The notes: generated from the sequence alone by a model not told the origin. Numbered from the stretch's first letter, positions 15,893-25,677 are shown. The stretch is 64,000 bases of DNA from CATQGW01 sp965242565 (GCA_965242565.1 OZ251457.1:2852001-2916000), one strand, 5' to 3'. Numbers and translations: made by a program.

Positions 15893-16414
15893 ATGCGGGA
15901 GGTGTCGATCGAGGCGATCCGGGTCTCGCTGATGAACTACAACCGCGTCGTCGTGCTCAAAGAGAAGGACGCCGACCGCTACCTCACCATCTACATCGGC
16001 GCGGCCGAGGCGGACGCGATCGCCATCCGCCTCCAGGATGTCTCCGTGGCGCGCCCCATGACCCACGACCTGCTCACCAACGTGATGCAGGAGTTGGGCG
16101 CGCGCGTCACCCGCGTCGTCGTCTCCGAGGTCAAAAACGACACCTACTTCGCCCGCCTTTTCCTGCTCGTCAACGATGAGGAGGTTGAAATCGACTCCCG
16201 CCCCAGCGACGCCATCGCTCTCGCCGTCCGCTCCGAAGCCCCCATCTTCGTCGCCGACGAGGTGATCGATCAGGCCGGCGTCCTGCTCGACGACGAAGGC
16301 ATGGTGAGCGGCGACGAGGAGACGCGGCGGCAGCCGGTGAAGCCGGAGGAGCTGGAGAAGATGTCGGCGTTCCGCGACTTCATCGAGAGTCTGGACATGG
16401 ACGACTTCGAGTAA
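15893..16414 (+). CDS. Bifunctional nuclease (BFN, DUF151) domain protein
   Basis: The 173-residue protein carries the BFN/DUF151 domain over about residues 1-135: VVVLKEKDADRYLTIYIGAAEADAIA, then RPMTHDLLTNVMQELGARV and IDSRPSDAIALAVRSEAPIFV. Plant homologues were reported to have DNase and RNase activity; bacterial members are common but poorly characterised. The acidic C-terminal tail (about 140-173) is extra. It is the last gene before a repeat-rich spacer. Confidence 0.88.
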   Translation: MREVSIEAIRVSLMNYNRVVVLKEKDADRYLTIYIGAAEADAIAIRLQDVSVARPMTHDLLTNVMQELGARVTRVVVSEVKNDTYFARLFLLVNDEEVEIDSRPSDAIALAVRSEAPIFVADEVIDQAGVLLDDEGMVSGDEETRRQPVKPEELEKMSAFRDFIESLDMDDFE

Positions 16415-16465
16415 TCCCAAACCCACCCCACTCCCTCCTCCGTCACCCCAACCCTTCCCCCGTCG

Positions 16466-16484
16466 CCCCAGACTTGATCTGGGG
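16466..16484. repeat. Palindrome CCCCAGA-N5-TCTGGGG
   Basis: Perfect 7-bp arms around CTTGA. The same unit with flanks recurs at 25354-25372 and, inverted and with TTCCAGA arms, at 25475-25493. It lies 51 bp after the BFN gene and could act as a transcript-end hairpin as well as a dispersed repeat. Confidence 0.65.
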
Positions 16485-16600
16485 CCCAAACCCAACTCCC
16501 TACGCAGCCTAAAGGTCCCGAGTTGCCCGCCGGCGGGCGTGCGCAGGATGCTCGGGGCGCTGCGCCGCCGACAACCGTCGCATGGATTCCAGCTTTCGCT

Positions 16601-16666
16601 GGAATGACGGGGGGAGGTCCGCGGAATGACGGGGGGCGGTCCGCGGAATGACGAGGGGAGGTCCGC
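16601..16666 (+). repeat. 22-bp tandem repeat, three copies
   Basis: Three head-to-tail copies of a unit beginning GGAATGACGG and ending GGTCCGC, with only a few substitutions between copies (16601-16622, 16623-16644, 16645-16666). The first copy starts inside the GGAATGACG end of a palindromic element, suggesting expansion from that element. Confidence 0.75.
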
Positions 16667-16702
16667 CCTGCCCGCTCCCGAGCGGGAACACCCCCGCCCA
16701 AT

Positions 16703-16790
16703 TTGCGACAATCCCCCCAGCCGCGCGACAGAACACAAGCCGCGCACCGCGCAGGTTGTCGCAAGGGGTGATTGTGATAATCTCCACAAT
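16703..16790 (+). promoter_or_regulatory. Candidate promoter and operator of the ATP synthase operon
   Basis: TTGCGACAA (16703-16711) and TTGTCGCAA (16756-16764) form a perfect 9-bp inverted repeat 44 bp apart. The second arm overlaps a -35-like TTGTCG, and GATAAT or TAATCT (16776-16783) fits a -10. A smaller inverted repeat, ATTGTG-N8-CACAAT (16771-16790), surrounds the -10. The first gene starts at 16812. The sites are consistent with a dimeric or looping repressor, but this is inference. Confidence 0.4.
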
Positions 16791-16811
16791 GCCTGCGGAG
16801 GGCGGGGCCGG

Positions 16812-17081
16812 ATGAAGAACTGGCCCCCCGCAATCGCCCTGTTGGGCGTCGGCTGGTACGTCGCCACGTGCATCGTGCTGGGCGTGCTGGCCGGCCTCTG
16901 GCTGGACGACCAGGCGGGAATCTCGCCCACCTTTACGCTCCTCGGGCTGGGCCTCGGGCTCGCCGCGGCGGGCTGGGGCGGCTACCGCATGCTGTTGGAC
17001 GTCCTTGAACGTCCACTGCGCGGGGGCGCGAGGCGCGGCCCGCGGGACAAGCCCGGCAGCGAGAAGGAGCGCGACGAGTGA
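16812..17081 (+). CDS. AtpZ/AtpI-type small membrane protein of the ATP synthase operon
   Basis: The 89-residue protein has two membrane helices (about 4-29 and 36-60) with the conserved GVGWYVATCIVLGVLAGLWLD block, and then a charged tail. AtpI/AtpZ proteins assist F1Fo assembly, including c-ring formation, and may help magnesium uptake. I chose the ATG at 16812 over an upstream extension because it starts at the first helix and follows GGAGGG. The stop overlaps the atpB start region by 4 bp. Confidence 0.8.
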   Translation: MKNWPPAIALLGVGWYVATCIVLGVLAGLWLDDQAGISPTFTLLGLGLGLAAAGWGGYRMLLDVLERPLRGGARRGPRDKPGSEKERDE

Positions 17082-18607
17082 ACAAGCGCCGCCTGATCAT
17101 CCTCGGCGCGCTGGTGCTGATCGTGGGCGGGTTCTTCCTTGTCCGCGCGCCCAAGCCGGTCATCGCGATTGCGCCTGAGTTCGTGGCGGCGATCGGCAGC
17201 TACGAGATCACCAACACGATCCTCTCCGCCTGGGTCGTCATCTTCCTGCTGCTGGTGGGCGCGTTCTTCGTCTGGCGGCGCACCCGCAACACCGAGCAGG
17301 CTCTTGTGCCGAGCGGCATTCAGAACATCGTCGAGGTCATCTACGAGGCCTTCTTCAACATCGCCGAGCAGGTCGTCGGCAACCGCAGCGCGCGCATCTT
17401 CTTCCCCGTCGTCTTCACCATCTTCATCTTCCTGCTGGCGGGTAACTGGTTCGGGCTGTTCCCCTGGAACAACGTGATCGGGCAGGTCGACGACACGCGC
17501 GAGCACTATCTGCACGAGATGGAGCTGAGCGTCCACGATCTGAAGGATGATCTGAAGCACGGCGAGCGGACCGTCTCGCCGGGCGAAATCGCGGCGATCA
17601 ACAACGCCTTCACCAATGCCTACTTTGACCCGATCCACTTCGAGGTGGACGAGCACGAGCACGCCGACGAGGTGATCGCGGAGATCCGCGAGCATCACCT
17701 GTCGGAGCGCGAGCGGGCGGTGCGCGCGGAGTTCGCCGACAATCCGCTGTCGACCACGCTGGGGGGCTCGGAGGTGGTGAAGGAGATCGAGAAGCGGTTG
17801 GGGGCGGCCGGGCTGGACGGCGAGGCGGCGACCGAGGCGATTCTGTACAACCTGCCTCTGACGGCATCCGACGCTGAACTGGTCCGTGCCGACGGTCCGA
17901 TTCTGACCGGCGGCGGCTTCAAGATCGTGCCGCCCCGCACACTGTTCGATGAGCCGCGCGACTACTCCTACGACGCCTTCGCCGAGCCGCTGGTGATCGA
18001 GCCGGGCGCCGACGGCGCAGCCGCGCAGGTCTGCCTGATCGAGTGCGAGCAGCAGATCGGCGACAACGCGCCGATGGTGGTGCCCACCACCGTCAACACT
18101 GCGCACATCGGCTTCGTGCTGCGGCTCGAAGAAAAAGGCATCGACGGCGCGACCGTCGGCCACATCTTCCCCTTCTTCCGGGCTATCGCCACCGATGTCA
18201 ACCTGCCCCTCGCCCTCGCCCTCTGGTCGCTGATCATGGTGCAGTTCTGGGGCGTCAAGGGCGTCGGACTGGGCGCGAACTTCGGCAAGTACATCGGCCT
18301 CGGCTCGCATGTGGTCGTCAAAGGCCCGATGGGGGTCTTCGTCGGGGTGCTGGAGATCATCTCCGAGATCGGGCGGGTGGTCTCGTTCACCTTCCGTCTG
18401 TTCGGCAACATCTTCGCCGGCGAGGTGGTGCTGTTCATCTCGATGTTCCTGGTGGCCTTTATCGTGCCATCGGTGTTCTTCGGGCTGGAAATCTTCGTCG
18501 GCTTTATCCAGGCCTTCGTGTTTGCGATGCTGACGCTGGTCTTCGCAGGCGCGGCCGTGGCCGGGCACGACGATCACGACGAGGAGAGCGAAGGGGGCGC
18601 GCACTAG
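17078..18607 (+). CDS. atpB: ATP synthase Fo subunit a with a large inserted domain
   Basis: Subunit a forms the proton half-channels against the c-ring. The C-terminal part is canonical: ATDVNLPLALALWS, then SFTFRLFGNIFAGE with the essential Arg at residue 440, and a final helix pair with IQAFVFAMLTLVFAG. The protein is 509 residues where 230-300 is usual. The excess lies at about residues 131-366, between the helix ending GNWFGLFPW and the helix beginning at RAIATDVN, a loop of some 25 residues in E. coli that faces outward. The insert is polar and helical at first (His/Glu/Asp rich, 140-250) and then more beta-like, with two Cys (IECEQQ near 319-323). It is in frame with no codon break, and the gene sits normally in the operon. 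Confidence 0.93.
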   Translation: MNKRRLIILGALVLIVGGFFLVRAPKPVIAIAPEFVAAIGSYEITNTILSAWVVIFLLLVGAFFVWRRTRNTEQALVPSGIQNIVEVIYEAFFNIAEQVVGNRSARIFFPVVFTIFIFLLAGNWFGLFPWNNVIGQVDDTREHYLHEMELSVHDLKDDLKHGERTVSPGEIAAINNAFTNAYFDPIHFEVDEHEHADEVIAEIREHHLSERERAVRAEFADNPLSTTLGGSEVVKEIEKRLGAAGLDGEAATEAILYNLPLTASDAELVRADGPILTGGGFKIVPPRTLFDEPRDYSYDAFAEPLVIEPGADGAAAQVCLIECEQQIGDNAPMVVPTTVNTAHIGFVLRLEEKGIDGATVGHIFPFFRAIATDVNLPLALALWSLIMVQFWGVKGVGLGANFGKYIGLGSHVVVKGPMGVFVGVLEIISEIGRVVSFTFRLFGNIFAGEVVLFISMFLVAFIVPSVFFGLEIFVGFIQAFVFAMLTLVFAGAAVAGHDDHDEESEGGAH

Positions 18608-18673
18608 CGGCCCTACGCTGCAACAAGCGCATAATGCGGTCCGCGGAGGGCCGCAAGGAGAGGACAGTTCGCA

Positions 18674-18934
18674 ATGGAAGCTCTGGTCGGTCTGCTGCTG
18701 CAGATTGGCGACGATGGCATGAAGTACATCGGCGCCGCCATCGCTATGGGGCTCGGAGCCATCGGCCCGCCGCTCGGCATCGGCATCCTCGCCGGCCGCG
18801 CGATGGAGTCGCTGGGACGCAACCCCGACGCCGCGCCGGTCATCCAGACCAACATGATCCTCGGCATCGCGTTCACCGAGGCGATCGCGATCTACTCGCT
18901 CGTCGTCGCGGTGATGATCGGCTTCGTCTTCTAG
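18674..18934 (+). CDS. atpE: ATP synthase Fo subunit c
   Basis: The 86-residue two-helix proteolipid forms the rotor ring. The first helix has GAAIAMGLGAIGPPLGIGILAG, the polar loop is RNPDAAP, and the second helix has the ion-carrying Glu in AFTEAIAIYSLV. The residue after the Glu is Ala rather than Ser/Thr and the sodium-type Gln is absent from the first helix, so proton coupling is more likely than sodium coupling. It lies 66 bp after atpB. Confidence 0.96.
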   Translation: MEALVGLLLQIGDDGMKYIGAAIAMGLGAIGPPLGIGILAGRAMESLGRNPDAAPVIQTNMILGIAFTEAIAIYSLVVAVMIGFVF

Positions 18935-19025
18935 ACCAGCCGAACGCAGCGCGTGGCGCGGGGTTGCGCCGCGCGCCGAATCGCGGCCGATCAGCGCCGA
19001 CTCGGCGCGAGGGGCAGGCGAACCG

Positions 19026-19532
19026 ATGGACGAACTCGGACTCAATCTCGCCGGGCTGATCACGCATTTCATCAGCTTCGGGCTGTTGCTCGGGCTGCTG
19101 GTGCTGCTCTTCTACCGGCCGCTGCGGCGCGTGCTTGACGAGCGCAAGCGCCGCATCGAGGAGGGCCTGCGCGCCTCCGAAGCGGCCCAGGAAGCCGCCG
19201 AAGAGGCGAGCGCCGAAGCGCGCGCGGAGGTGCAGCAGGGCCGCGAGGAGGCTCAGCGGCTCGTTGCGCAGGCGCAGGAGCTCGCGCAGCGGATCGAAAC
19301 CGAGGCCCGCAGCTCAGCCCAGGATCAGGCCGATCAGATCGTCGAGCGCGCCCGCGCTGAAATCGCGCAGGAGCGCGATCAGGCCGTGCAGCAGCTGCGC
19401 GACGAGTTCGCCGACCTCGCCATCGCCGCCGCGGAGCGGGTGATCGGCCAGGCGCTCAGCCGCGACGACCACCAGCGGATCATCAGCGAGGTGCTGGCGG
19501 ACTCCTCCGTCGGCGCTTCGGACCGGAACTGA
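19026..19532 (+). CDS. atpF: ATP synthase Fo subunit b
   Basis: The 168-residue peripheral-stalk subunit has one N-terminal membrane helix (about 9-29, HFISFGLLLGLLVLLFYRPLRRVL) and a long Ala/Glu/Gln/Arg-rich coiled coil (about 33-150). The C-terminal AAERVIGQALSRDDHQRII binds subunit delta in homologues. There is a single b gene, so the stalk should be a homodimer. Confidence 0.95.
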   Translation: MDELGLNLAGLITHFISFGLLLGLLVLLFYRPLRRVLDERKRRIEEGLRASEAAQEAAEEASAEARAEVQQGREEAQRLVAQAQELAQRIETEARSSAQDQADQIVERARAEIAQERDQAVQQLRDEFADLAIAAAERVIGQALSRDDHQRIISEVLADSSVGASDRN

Positions 19533-19545
19533 CGGAGCGATCGCC

Positions 19546-20091
19546 ATGCCGCCGCGAGATCCGGCCGCCAAGCGCTACGCCGACGCCGTCTTCGCCATCG
19601 CGAGCGAGGGCGGCACGGCCGACCGTTGGGTGTCCGATCTGGATGACCTGGTCGCGCTGTTCGCCGCCGCCGACGCGGCGGCGTTCTTCGTCAGTACGCG
19701 GGTCGCCCAGACCGACAAAGAGCAGGTGATCGATCGGGCGATGGCGGACGCCGCCCCGGAAGGCCGCAACCTCGCCAAGCTGCTCGTGCGCAAGCGCCGC
19801 ACGCGGCTCGCCGACCAGATCCGCGACGCCTTCCGCGCCCGGCTGAATAGCGAGCGCGGCGTCGCCGAGGCAGTGGTGACCACCGCCGTGCCGCTCTCCG
19901 ACGATGCCCGCGCCGCCGTTGAAGCCGCCGTGCGCAGTTACACCAACGCCGACACGGTCGAACTCACCGAGCAGGTGGACAGCGCCATTCTGGGCGGCGC
20001 GGTCGTGCGGATCGGCGACCGGATCATCGACGGCAGCGTGCGCACGCGGCTCAACTCGCTGCGGCGCAGCGTCGCCGGCGGCAGTCTCTGA
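19546..20091 (+). CDS. atpH: ATP synthase F1 subunit delta
   Basis: The 181-residue protein has the OSCP/delta layout: a helical N-terminal domain starting AAKRYADAVFAIASEGG, and a C-terminal part with AVVTTAVPLSDDARAAVEAAV and ILGGAVVRIGDRIIDGSVRTRLNSL, the family signature. It joins the top of F1 to subunit b. It starts 13 bp after atpF. Confidence 0.94.
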   Translation: MPPRDPAAKRYADAVFAIASEGGTADRWVSDLDDLVALFAAADAAAFFVSTRVAQTDKEQVIDRAMADAAPEGRNLAKLLVRKRRTRLADQIRDAFRARLNSERGVAEAVVTTAVPLSDDARAAVEAAVRSYTNADTVELTEQVDSAILGGAVVRIGDRIIDGSVRTRLNSLRRSVAGGSL

Positions 20092-20119
20092 CGCATCTCC
20101 CACGGAACGGAAGGCAATC

Positions 20120-21646
<1,527 letters not shown>

Positions 21647-21681
21647 GCCGCGTTTGCGGACCTGCGAGGAGCGCATAGCGC

Positions 21682-22566
21682 ATGGCCAACACCCGCGAGA
21701 TTCGACGCCGCATTCGGTCCGTCGAGAACACGGCCAAGATCACTAACGCGCTGCAACTGGTCGCCGCGTCCAAAATGCGGCGTGCGCAGGATCGGGCCTT
21801 GCAAGCGCGCCCCTACGCGGAAAAGATGCGCGAAGTGCTCGGCCACCTCTCCGGGCTGCTCGCCGAAGGCGACGCGGAGGTCGCGCATCCGCTGCTCGAA
21901 CGCCGCGACGTCAACGAAACCACCGTGATCTTCGTGACGCCCGACCGCGGGCTGTGCGGCGGATTGATCTCGAACCTTGAGCGGCACGCCGGCGAGATCG
22001 TGCTCGGCCCCGAAACCGGCGGCGATGTCTCGATGATCCCGGTCGGGCGCAAAGGCTCCGACTACTTCCGCCGCTTCGGCGTCAACTATCACGGCCAGTT
22101 CCAGGAGTTGGGCGACTACCCCGGCCTGGCGGAGACGCAGCCGATCTCGCGGATCGCGATGGAGGAATACACCGGCGGCATCGTGGACCGCGTGCTGCTC
22201 GTCTACGCCTCGTTCGTCAACACCGTTACCCAGACGCCCACCACCATCCAGCTGCTTCCCGTCGAGCGGGTGGACGCGCCGGAAGAGGGCGGCGAGTCCT
22301 CCGAATCGGAATACATCTTCGAGCCGTCGCCGCAGGAGGTGCTGGCCGAATTGCTGCCGCGCTACGTGGACCTGCTCGTTTACCAGGCGATCCTCGAGGC
22401 CGGTGCCTCCGAGCAGTCGGCGCGGATGGTGGCGATGCGCAACGCGACGGACGCGGCGAACGAGATGATCGACGACCTGACGCTGGTCTACAACAAGGCG
22501 CGGCAGGAGCAGATCACGTCCGAGCTGCTGGACATCACCGGCGGCGTCGAAGCGATGCAGGCCTGA
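21682..22566 (+). CDS. atpG: ATP synthase F1 subunit gamma
   Basis: The 294-residue central-stalk subunit has the N-terminal coiled-coil helix REIRRRIRSVENTAKITNALQLVAASKMRRAQ and the C-terminal partner helix ending with MRNATDAANEMIDDLTLVYNKARQEQIT. The core holds TPDRGLCGGLISN. It ends 2 bp before the HAD gene, so that gene is translated from the same message. Confidence 0.95.
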   Translation: MANTREIRRRIRSVENTAKITNALQLVAASKMRRAQDRALQARPYAEKMREVLGHLSGLLAEGDAEVAHPLLERRDVNETTVIFVTPDRGLCGGLISNLERHAGEIVLGPETGGDVSMIPVGRKGSDYFRRFGVNYHGQFQELGDYPGLAETQPISRIAMEEYTGGIVDRVLLVYASFVNTVTQTPTTIQLLPVERVDAPEEGGESSESEYIFEPSPQEVLAELLPRYVDLLVYQAILEAGASEQSARMVAMRNATDAANEMIDDLTLVYNKARQEQITSELLDITGGVEAMQA

Positions 22567-22568
22567 CG

Positions 22569-23246
22569 ATGACCGGGCGCGTAGAGGCTGTGATCTTCGA
22601 TATGGACGGCGTGCTGGTCGACGGCGAGCCGCTGCACTTCGAGGTGGTGCGCCGCCTGCTGGCCGAAGAGAGTGTGGAGTTCGGCGAGGACGACTACCGC
22701 CGCTATCTGGGAACGACGCTGGAGAGCACCTGGAGCGATCTGCGCGAGCGCTACGGACTCTCGCGCAGCTACGAGTGGTACGCGGAGGCGTATGACCGCG
22801 AGGTCGTGCGCTCCTACCGCGAGGAGGCCGAGCTGCTGCCGGGCGCTGAGGCGCTGTTGGGGCGGCTGGCCGAGGCCGCCGTCCCGTTGGCGCTGGCCTC
22901 ATCCTCGAATCGCGAATGGGTGGATGCGGCGCTGGACTCGCTGAGGCTGCGCCGCTTCTTTGCTCAGACCGTCGCAGGCGACGAAGTCTCGCGCGGCAAG
23001 CCGGATCCGGAGATCTACCTGCGCGCCGCCGAGCGGCTGGGCGCGTCGCCCGACGCCTGCCTCGCCGTCGAGGATGCGCCGGCGGGCATCGCCGCCGCTC
23101 GCGCAGCCGGCATGGCGGTCGTCGCTGTCCGCACCCCGATGACCGCCGGGCTGCCGCTCTCCGACGCAACCCGGGTGATCGATTCGCTCCACGATTTCGA
23201 CCTCGCCTGGCTCGCGCTCGCGCGCCAAGCGGCCGTGAGCGGCTGA
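22569..23246 (+). CDS. HAD-superfamily phosphatase inside the ATP synthase operon
   Basis: The 225-residue protein is a HAD IA hydrolase of the beta-phosphoglucomutase/phosphoglycolate phosphatase type. Motif I is FDMDGVLVDGEPLHFE with the nucleophile Asp, motif II is PLALASSSNREW, motif III is the Lys of RGKPDPEIYLRAA and motif IV is CLAVEDAPAGIAAA. A four-helix cap lies between I and II. It sits between atpG (2 bp) and atpD (62 bp) in the same orientation, which is not a standard position in F-type operons. It may hydrolyse a sugar phosphate or other phosphometabolite; a direct role in the ATP synthase is not implied by the sequence. Confidence 0.9.
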   Translation: MTGRVEAVIFDMDGVLVDGEPLHFEVVRRLLAEESVEFGEDDYRRYLGTTLESTWSDLRERYGLSRSYEWYAEAYDREVVRSYREEAELLPGAEALLGRLAEAAVPLALASSSNREWVDAALDSLRLRRFFAQTVAGDEVSRGKPDPEIYLRAAERLGASPDACLAVEDAPAGIAAARAAGMAVVAVRTPMTAGLPLSDATRVIDSLHDFDLAWLALARQAAVSG

Positions 23247-23308
23247 GGCGAGCATGATTGATACGATTGATGCGGCGCAACCCGCATCGCCGCGGCAAGG
23301 AGATCGCA

Positions 23309-24718
23309 ATGGCTGACGGACAGGTAGTGCAGGTGATCGGCACCGTCGTGGATGTGGAGTTCCCGCCCGATGGACTGCCCGCGCTGTTCAGCGCGGTCAC
23401 CATCACGATGAGCAGCGGCGAATCGGTCGTCACCGAGGTGCAGCAGCACCTCGGCAACAACCGCGCGCGCTGTCTGGCGATGGACAGCACGGACGGGATG
23501 AAGCGCGGCGACACGGCCGCCGACGAAGGCCAGCCGATCGCGGTGCCCGTCGGCGAGGGCGCGCTGGGGCGGCTGTTCAACGTGCTCGGCGAGCCGCTCG
23601 ACAACCTGGGCGATGTGCCGGAGACCACCGATCCGTGGCCGATCCACCGCGCGCCGCCGGCCTACGACGAGCAGAGCGGCGAGGCGCAGATTCTCGAAAC
23701 GGGGATCAAGGTGATCGACCTCGTCTGCCCGTTCACGCGCGGCGGCAAGATCGGCGCCTACGGCGGCGCGGGCGTCGGCAAAACCGTCGTCATCCAGGAA
23801 CTGATCCGCAACATCGCCACTGAGCACGGCGGCTACTCCGTCTTCGCCGGGGTCGGCGAGCGCTCGCGCGAGGGCAACGACCTCTGGCACGAAATGCGCG
23901 AGTCGGGCGTGCTGGACAAGACGGTGCTGGTCTTCGGGCAGATGAACGAGCCGCCGGGCGTGCGGCTGCGCGTCGGGCTGACCGGCCTCACCTTCGCGGA
24001 GTACTTCCGCGACACCGAGGGCCAGGATGTGCTGCTCTTCATCGACAACATCTACCGCTACACGCTGGCAGGGCAGGAAGTGTCGGCGCTGTTGGGGCGG
24101 ATGCCCTCGGCGGTGGGCTACCAGCCCACGCTGAGCACGGAGATGGGCGAGCTGGAGGAGCGGATCACGAGCACGATGAAGGGCTCGATCACCTCCTTCC
24201 AGGCGATCTACGTGCCCGCCGACGACTACACCGACCCCGGGGTGGCGACGACGTTCGGACACCTCGACGCGGTTGTGGCGTTGGAGCGGGCGATCGCCGC
24301 TCAGGGCTTCTACCCCGCTGTGGATCCGCTGACCTCGTTCAGCCGCGCGCTCGACCCGAAGATCGTCGGGCAGGAGCACTACGATGTGGCGCAGGAGATG
24401 CAACGTGTGCTCCAGCGCTTCAAGGACCTGCAGGACATCATCGCGATCCTCGGCGTCGACGAACTCTCCGAAGAGGACAAGCAGACCGTGGCGCGGGCGC
24501 GGCGGATTCAGCGCTTCCTGACCCAGCCGTTCTTCGTCGCCGAGCAGTTCACCGGCTTGCCGGGCGAATACGTCGCGGTGCGCGACACCGTGCGCGGCTT
24601 CAAGGAAATCCTCGAAGGGGCGCACGACAACTTGCCCGAACAGGCCTTCTTCAACGTCGGCACGATCGAGGCCGCGGTCGAAAAGGGCGAGCAGATCGCC
24701 AGCGAGGCGGCGGCCTAA
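23309..24718 (+). CDS. atpD: ATP synthase F1 subunit beta
   Basis: The 469-residue catalytic subunit. The P-loop is GGAGVGKTVVIQEL (about residues 152-165), the catalytic Glu region is GVGERSREGND, and the DELSEED motif is intact as DELSEEDK. The usual FIDNIFRFTQAGSE string reads FIDNIYRYTLAGQE, a mild variant. The ATG at 23309 follows GGCAAGGAG; the upstream open frame is not needed. Confidence 0.97.
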   Translation: MADGQVVQVIGTVVDVEFPPDGLPALFSAVTITMSSGESVVTEVQQHLGNNRARCLAMDSTDGMKRGDTAADEGQPIAVPVGEGALGRLFNVLGEPLDNLGDVPETTDPWPIHRAPPAYDEQSGEAQILETGIKVIDLVCPFTRGGKIGAYGGAGVGKTVVIQELIRNIATEHGGYSVFAGVGERSREGNDLWHEMRESGVLDKTVLVFGQMNEPPGVRLRVGLTGLTFAEYFRDTEGQDVLLFIDNIYRYTLAGQEVSALLGRMPSAVGYQPTLSTEMGELEERITSTMKGSITSFQAIYVPADDYTDPGVATTFGHLDAVVALERAIAAQGFYPAVDPLTSFSRALDPKIVGQEHYDVAQEMQRVLQRFKDLQDIIAILGVDELSEEDKQTVARARRIQRFLTQPFFVAEQFTGLPGEYVAVRDTVRGFKEILEGAHDNLPEQAFFNVGTIEAAVEKGEQIASEAAA

Positions 24719-24768
24719 CCCAACCGGACAGACTCACGTAGGCCGCCGGCCGAGAGGGGAGTGCGCCA

Positions 24769-25206
24769 ATGCCGTTGACGCTGGAAGTCATCACCGGCGA
24801 GCGCCTGTTGATGCGCCGCGAGGACGTCGACGAGGTGATCGCGCCCGGCAGCCTCGGCGAGCTGGGCATTCTGCCGCACCACGCGCCGCTGATCACCGCG
24901 CTTCAGCCCGGCGAGCTGCGCGTTAAGGCCGGCGGTGCCGAAGACGACTTCTTCGTCTCCGGCGGCTTCCTTGAAATCCACAGCGATCAAGTCACCGTGC
25001 TGGCCGACGCCGCCGAGCGCGATTCCGACATCGATCTGGAGCGCGCCGAGGCCGCGCGCCAGCGCGCCAGCGAGCGACTCGATCAGGCCACCGACGCCGA
25101 CCGTGCGCGAGCGCAGGCTGCCTTGAGCCGCTCGCTGGGGCGGCTCCGGGTGATCGAGCGCCGCCGCCGCCGCACGGGCCGCGAAACCGCACGCCCCACC
25201 GCCTAG
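24769..25206 (+). CDS. atpC: ATP synthase F1 subunit epsilon
   Basis: The 145-residue protein has the N-terminal beta-barrel (about 1-85: LEVITGERLLMRREDVDEVIAPG, LGELGILPHHAPLITALQPGELRV, FFVSGGFLEI) and a C-terminal helical hairpin (about 90-135). Epsilon can inhibit ATP hydrolysis through that hairpin. It is the last gene of the operon. Confidence 0.94.
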   Translation: MPLTLEVITGERLLMRREDVDEVIAPGSLGELGILPHHAPLITALQPGELRVKAGGAEDDFFVSGGFLEIHSDQVTVLADAAERDSDIDLERAEAARQRASERLDQATDADRARAQAALSRSLGRLRVIERRRRRTGRETARPTA

Positions 25207-25353
25207 GGCGTGTTCACACTTCCGTCTCCCGCGCTGCCCCTCTGTCGCCCCGCGCCCACTTCCGTCATATCCGCGCTTGCCGCGGGTATCTCGACGTGAC
25301 CAGCACCGAGCCCTCGAACAACCCACCAACGCCGCGCCGCCCCCCATCCGTCG

Positions 25354-25372
25354 CCCCAGACTTGATCTGGGG
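25354..25372. repeat. Palindrome CCCCAGA-N5-TCTGGGG, second copy
   Basis: Identical to the palindrome at 16466-16484, with matching flanks (CGTCG before, CCCA after). It lies about 150 bp after atpC. Confidence 0.65.
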
Positions 25373-25474
25373 CCCATACGGCGGTCGTTGGCGTGATCAA
25401 GCCCCGGAGCGCTTGCGAACGGCGTTGGGTGGACGGCTCGGGGCCTCCGCGTCGCGCACAACGTTGGGTTTGGG

Positions 25475-25493
25475 TTCCAGATCAAGTCTGGAA
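25475..25493. repeat. Palindrome TTCCAGA-N5-TCTGGAA, inverted copy
   Basis: The loop TCAAG is the reverse complement of the CTTGA loop in the other copies, and the flanking GGGTTTGGG mirrors their CCCAAACCC. It is therefore the same element inserted or duplicated in the opposite orientation. Confidence 0.6.
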
Positions 25494-25557
25494 CGACGGA
25501 GGGGTTGGAGGTGGAGTGGGGCCGATTCCCGCTCGGGGGCGGGAATGACGGTGAAGT

Positions 25558-25634
25558 AGGTGGCGGGGATGATGGAGGTAGGTAGCGGGGATGATGGAGG
25601 TAGGTGGCGGGGATGATGGAGGTAGGTAGCGGGG
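25558..25634 (+). repeat. 22-bp tandem repeat, about 3.5 copies
   Basis: The unit AGGT(G/A)GCGGGGATGATGGAGGT repeats at 25558, 25580 and 25602, with a partial fourth copy from 25624. The G/A difference alternates between copies. The period matches the unrelated repeat at 16601-16666. Confidence 0.75.
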
Positions 25635-25677
25635 TAGCGGGGGTAGGCGGTGGGAATGGCGGAAGTGCGAATGCGCC

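Larger units (their letters stand above)
16415..16811. other. Repeat-rich spacer upstream of the ATP synthase operon
   Basis: No credible gene is seen in these 397 bp. The spacer holds a perfect palindrome (16466-16484), a GGAATGACG-type hairpin element (about 16584-16612), a 22-bp tandem repeat (16601-16666) and a likely control region with a 9-bp inverted repeat (16703-16764) and a -10-like sequence near 16776. Confidence 0.6.
25207..25677. other. Repeat-rich spacer after the ATP synthase operon
   Basis: No convincing gene lies in these 471 bp. The spacer contains a CACTTCCGTCATA element (about 25257-25296) also found at 52389-52427, two copies of the CCAGACTTGATCTGG palindrome in opposite orientation (25354-25372 and 25475-25493), a GGGAATGACGG element (about 25523-25552) and a 22-bp tandem repeat (25558-25634). 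It separates convergent transcription units. Confidence 0.6.

Noticed and set aside
22569..23246. The HAD gene as a split part of the ATP synthase gamma or beta subunit
   Set aside because: Both neighbouring subunits are full length and the four HAD motifs are complete.
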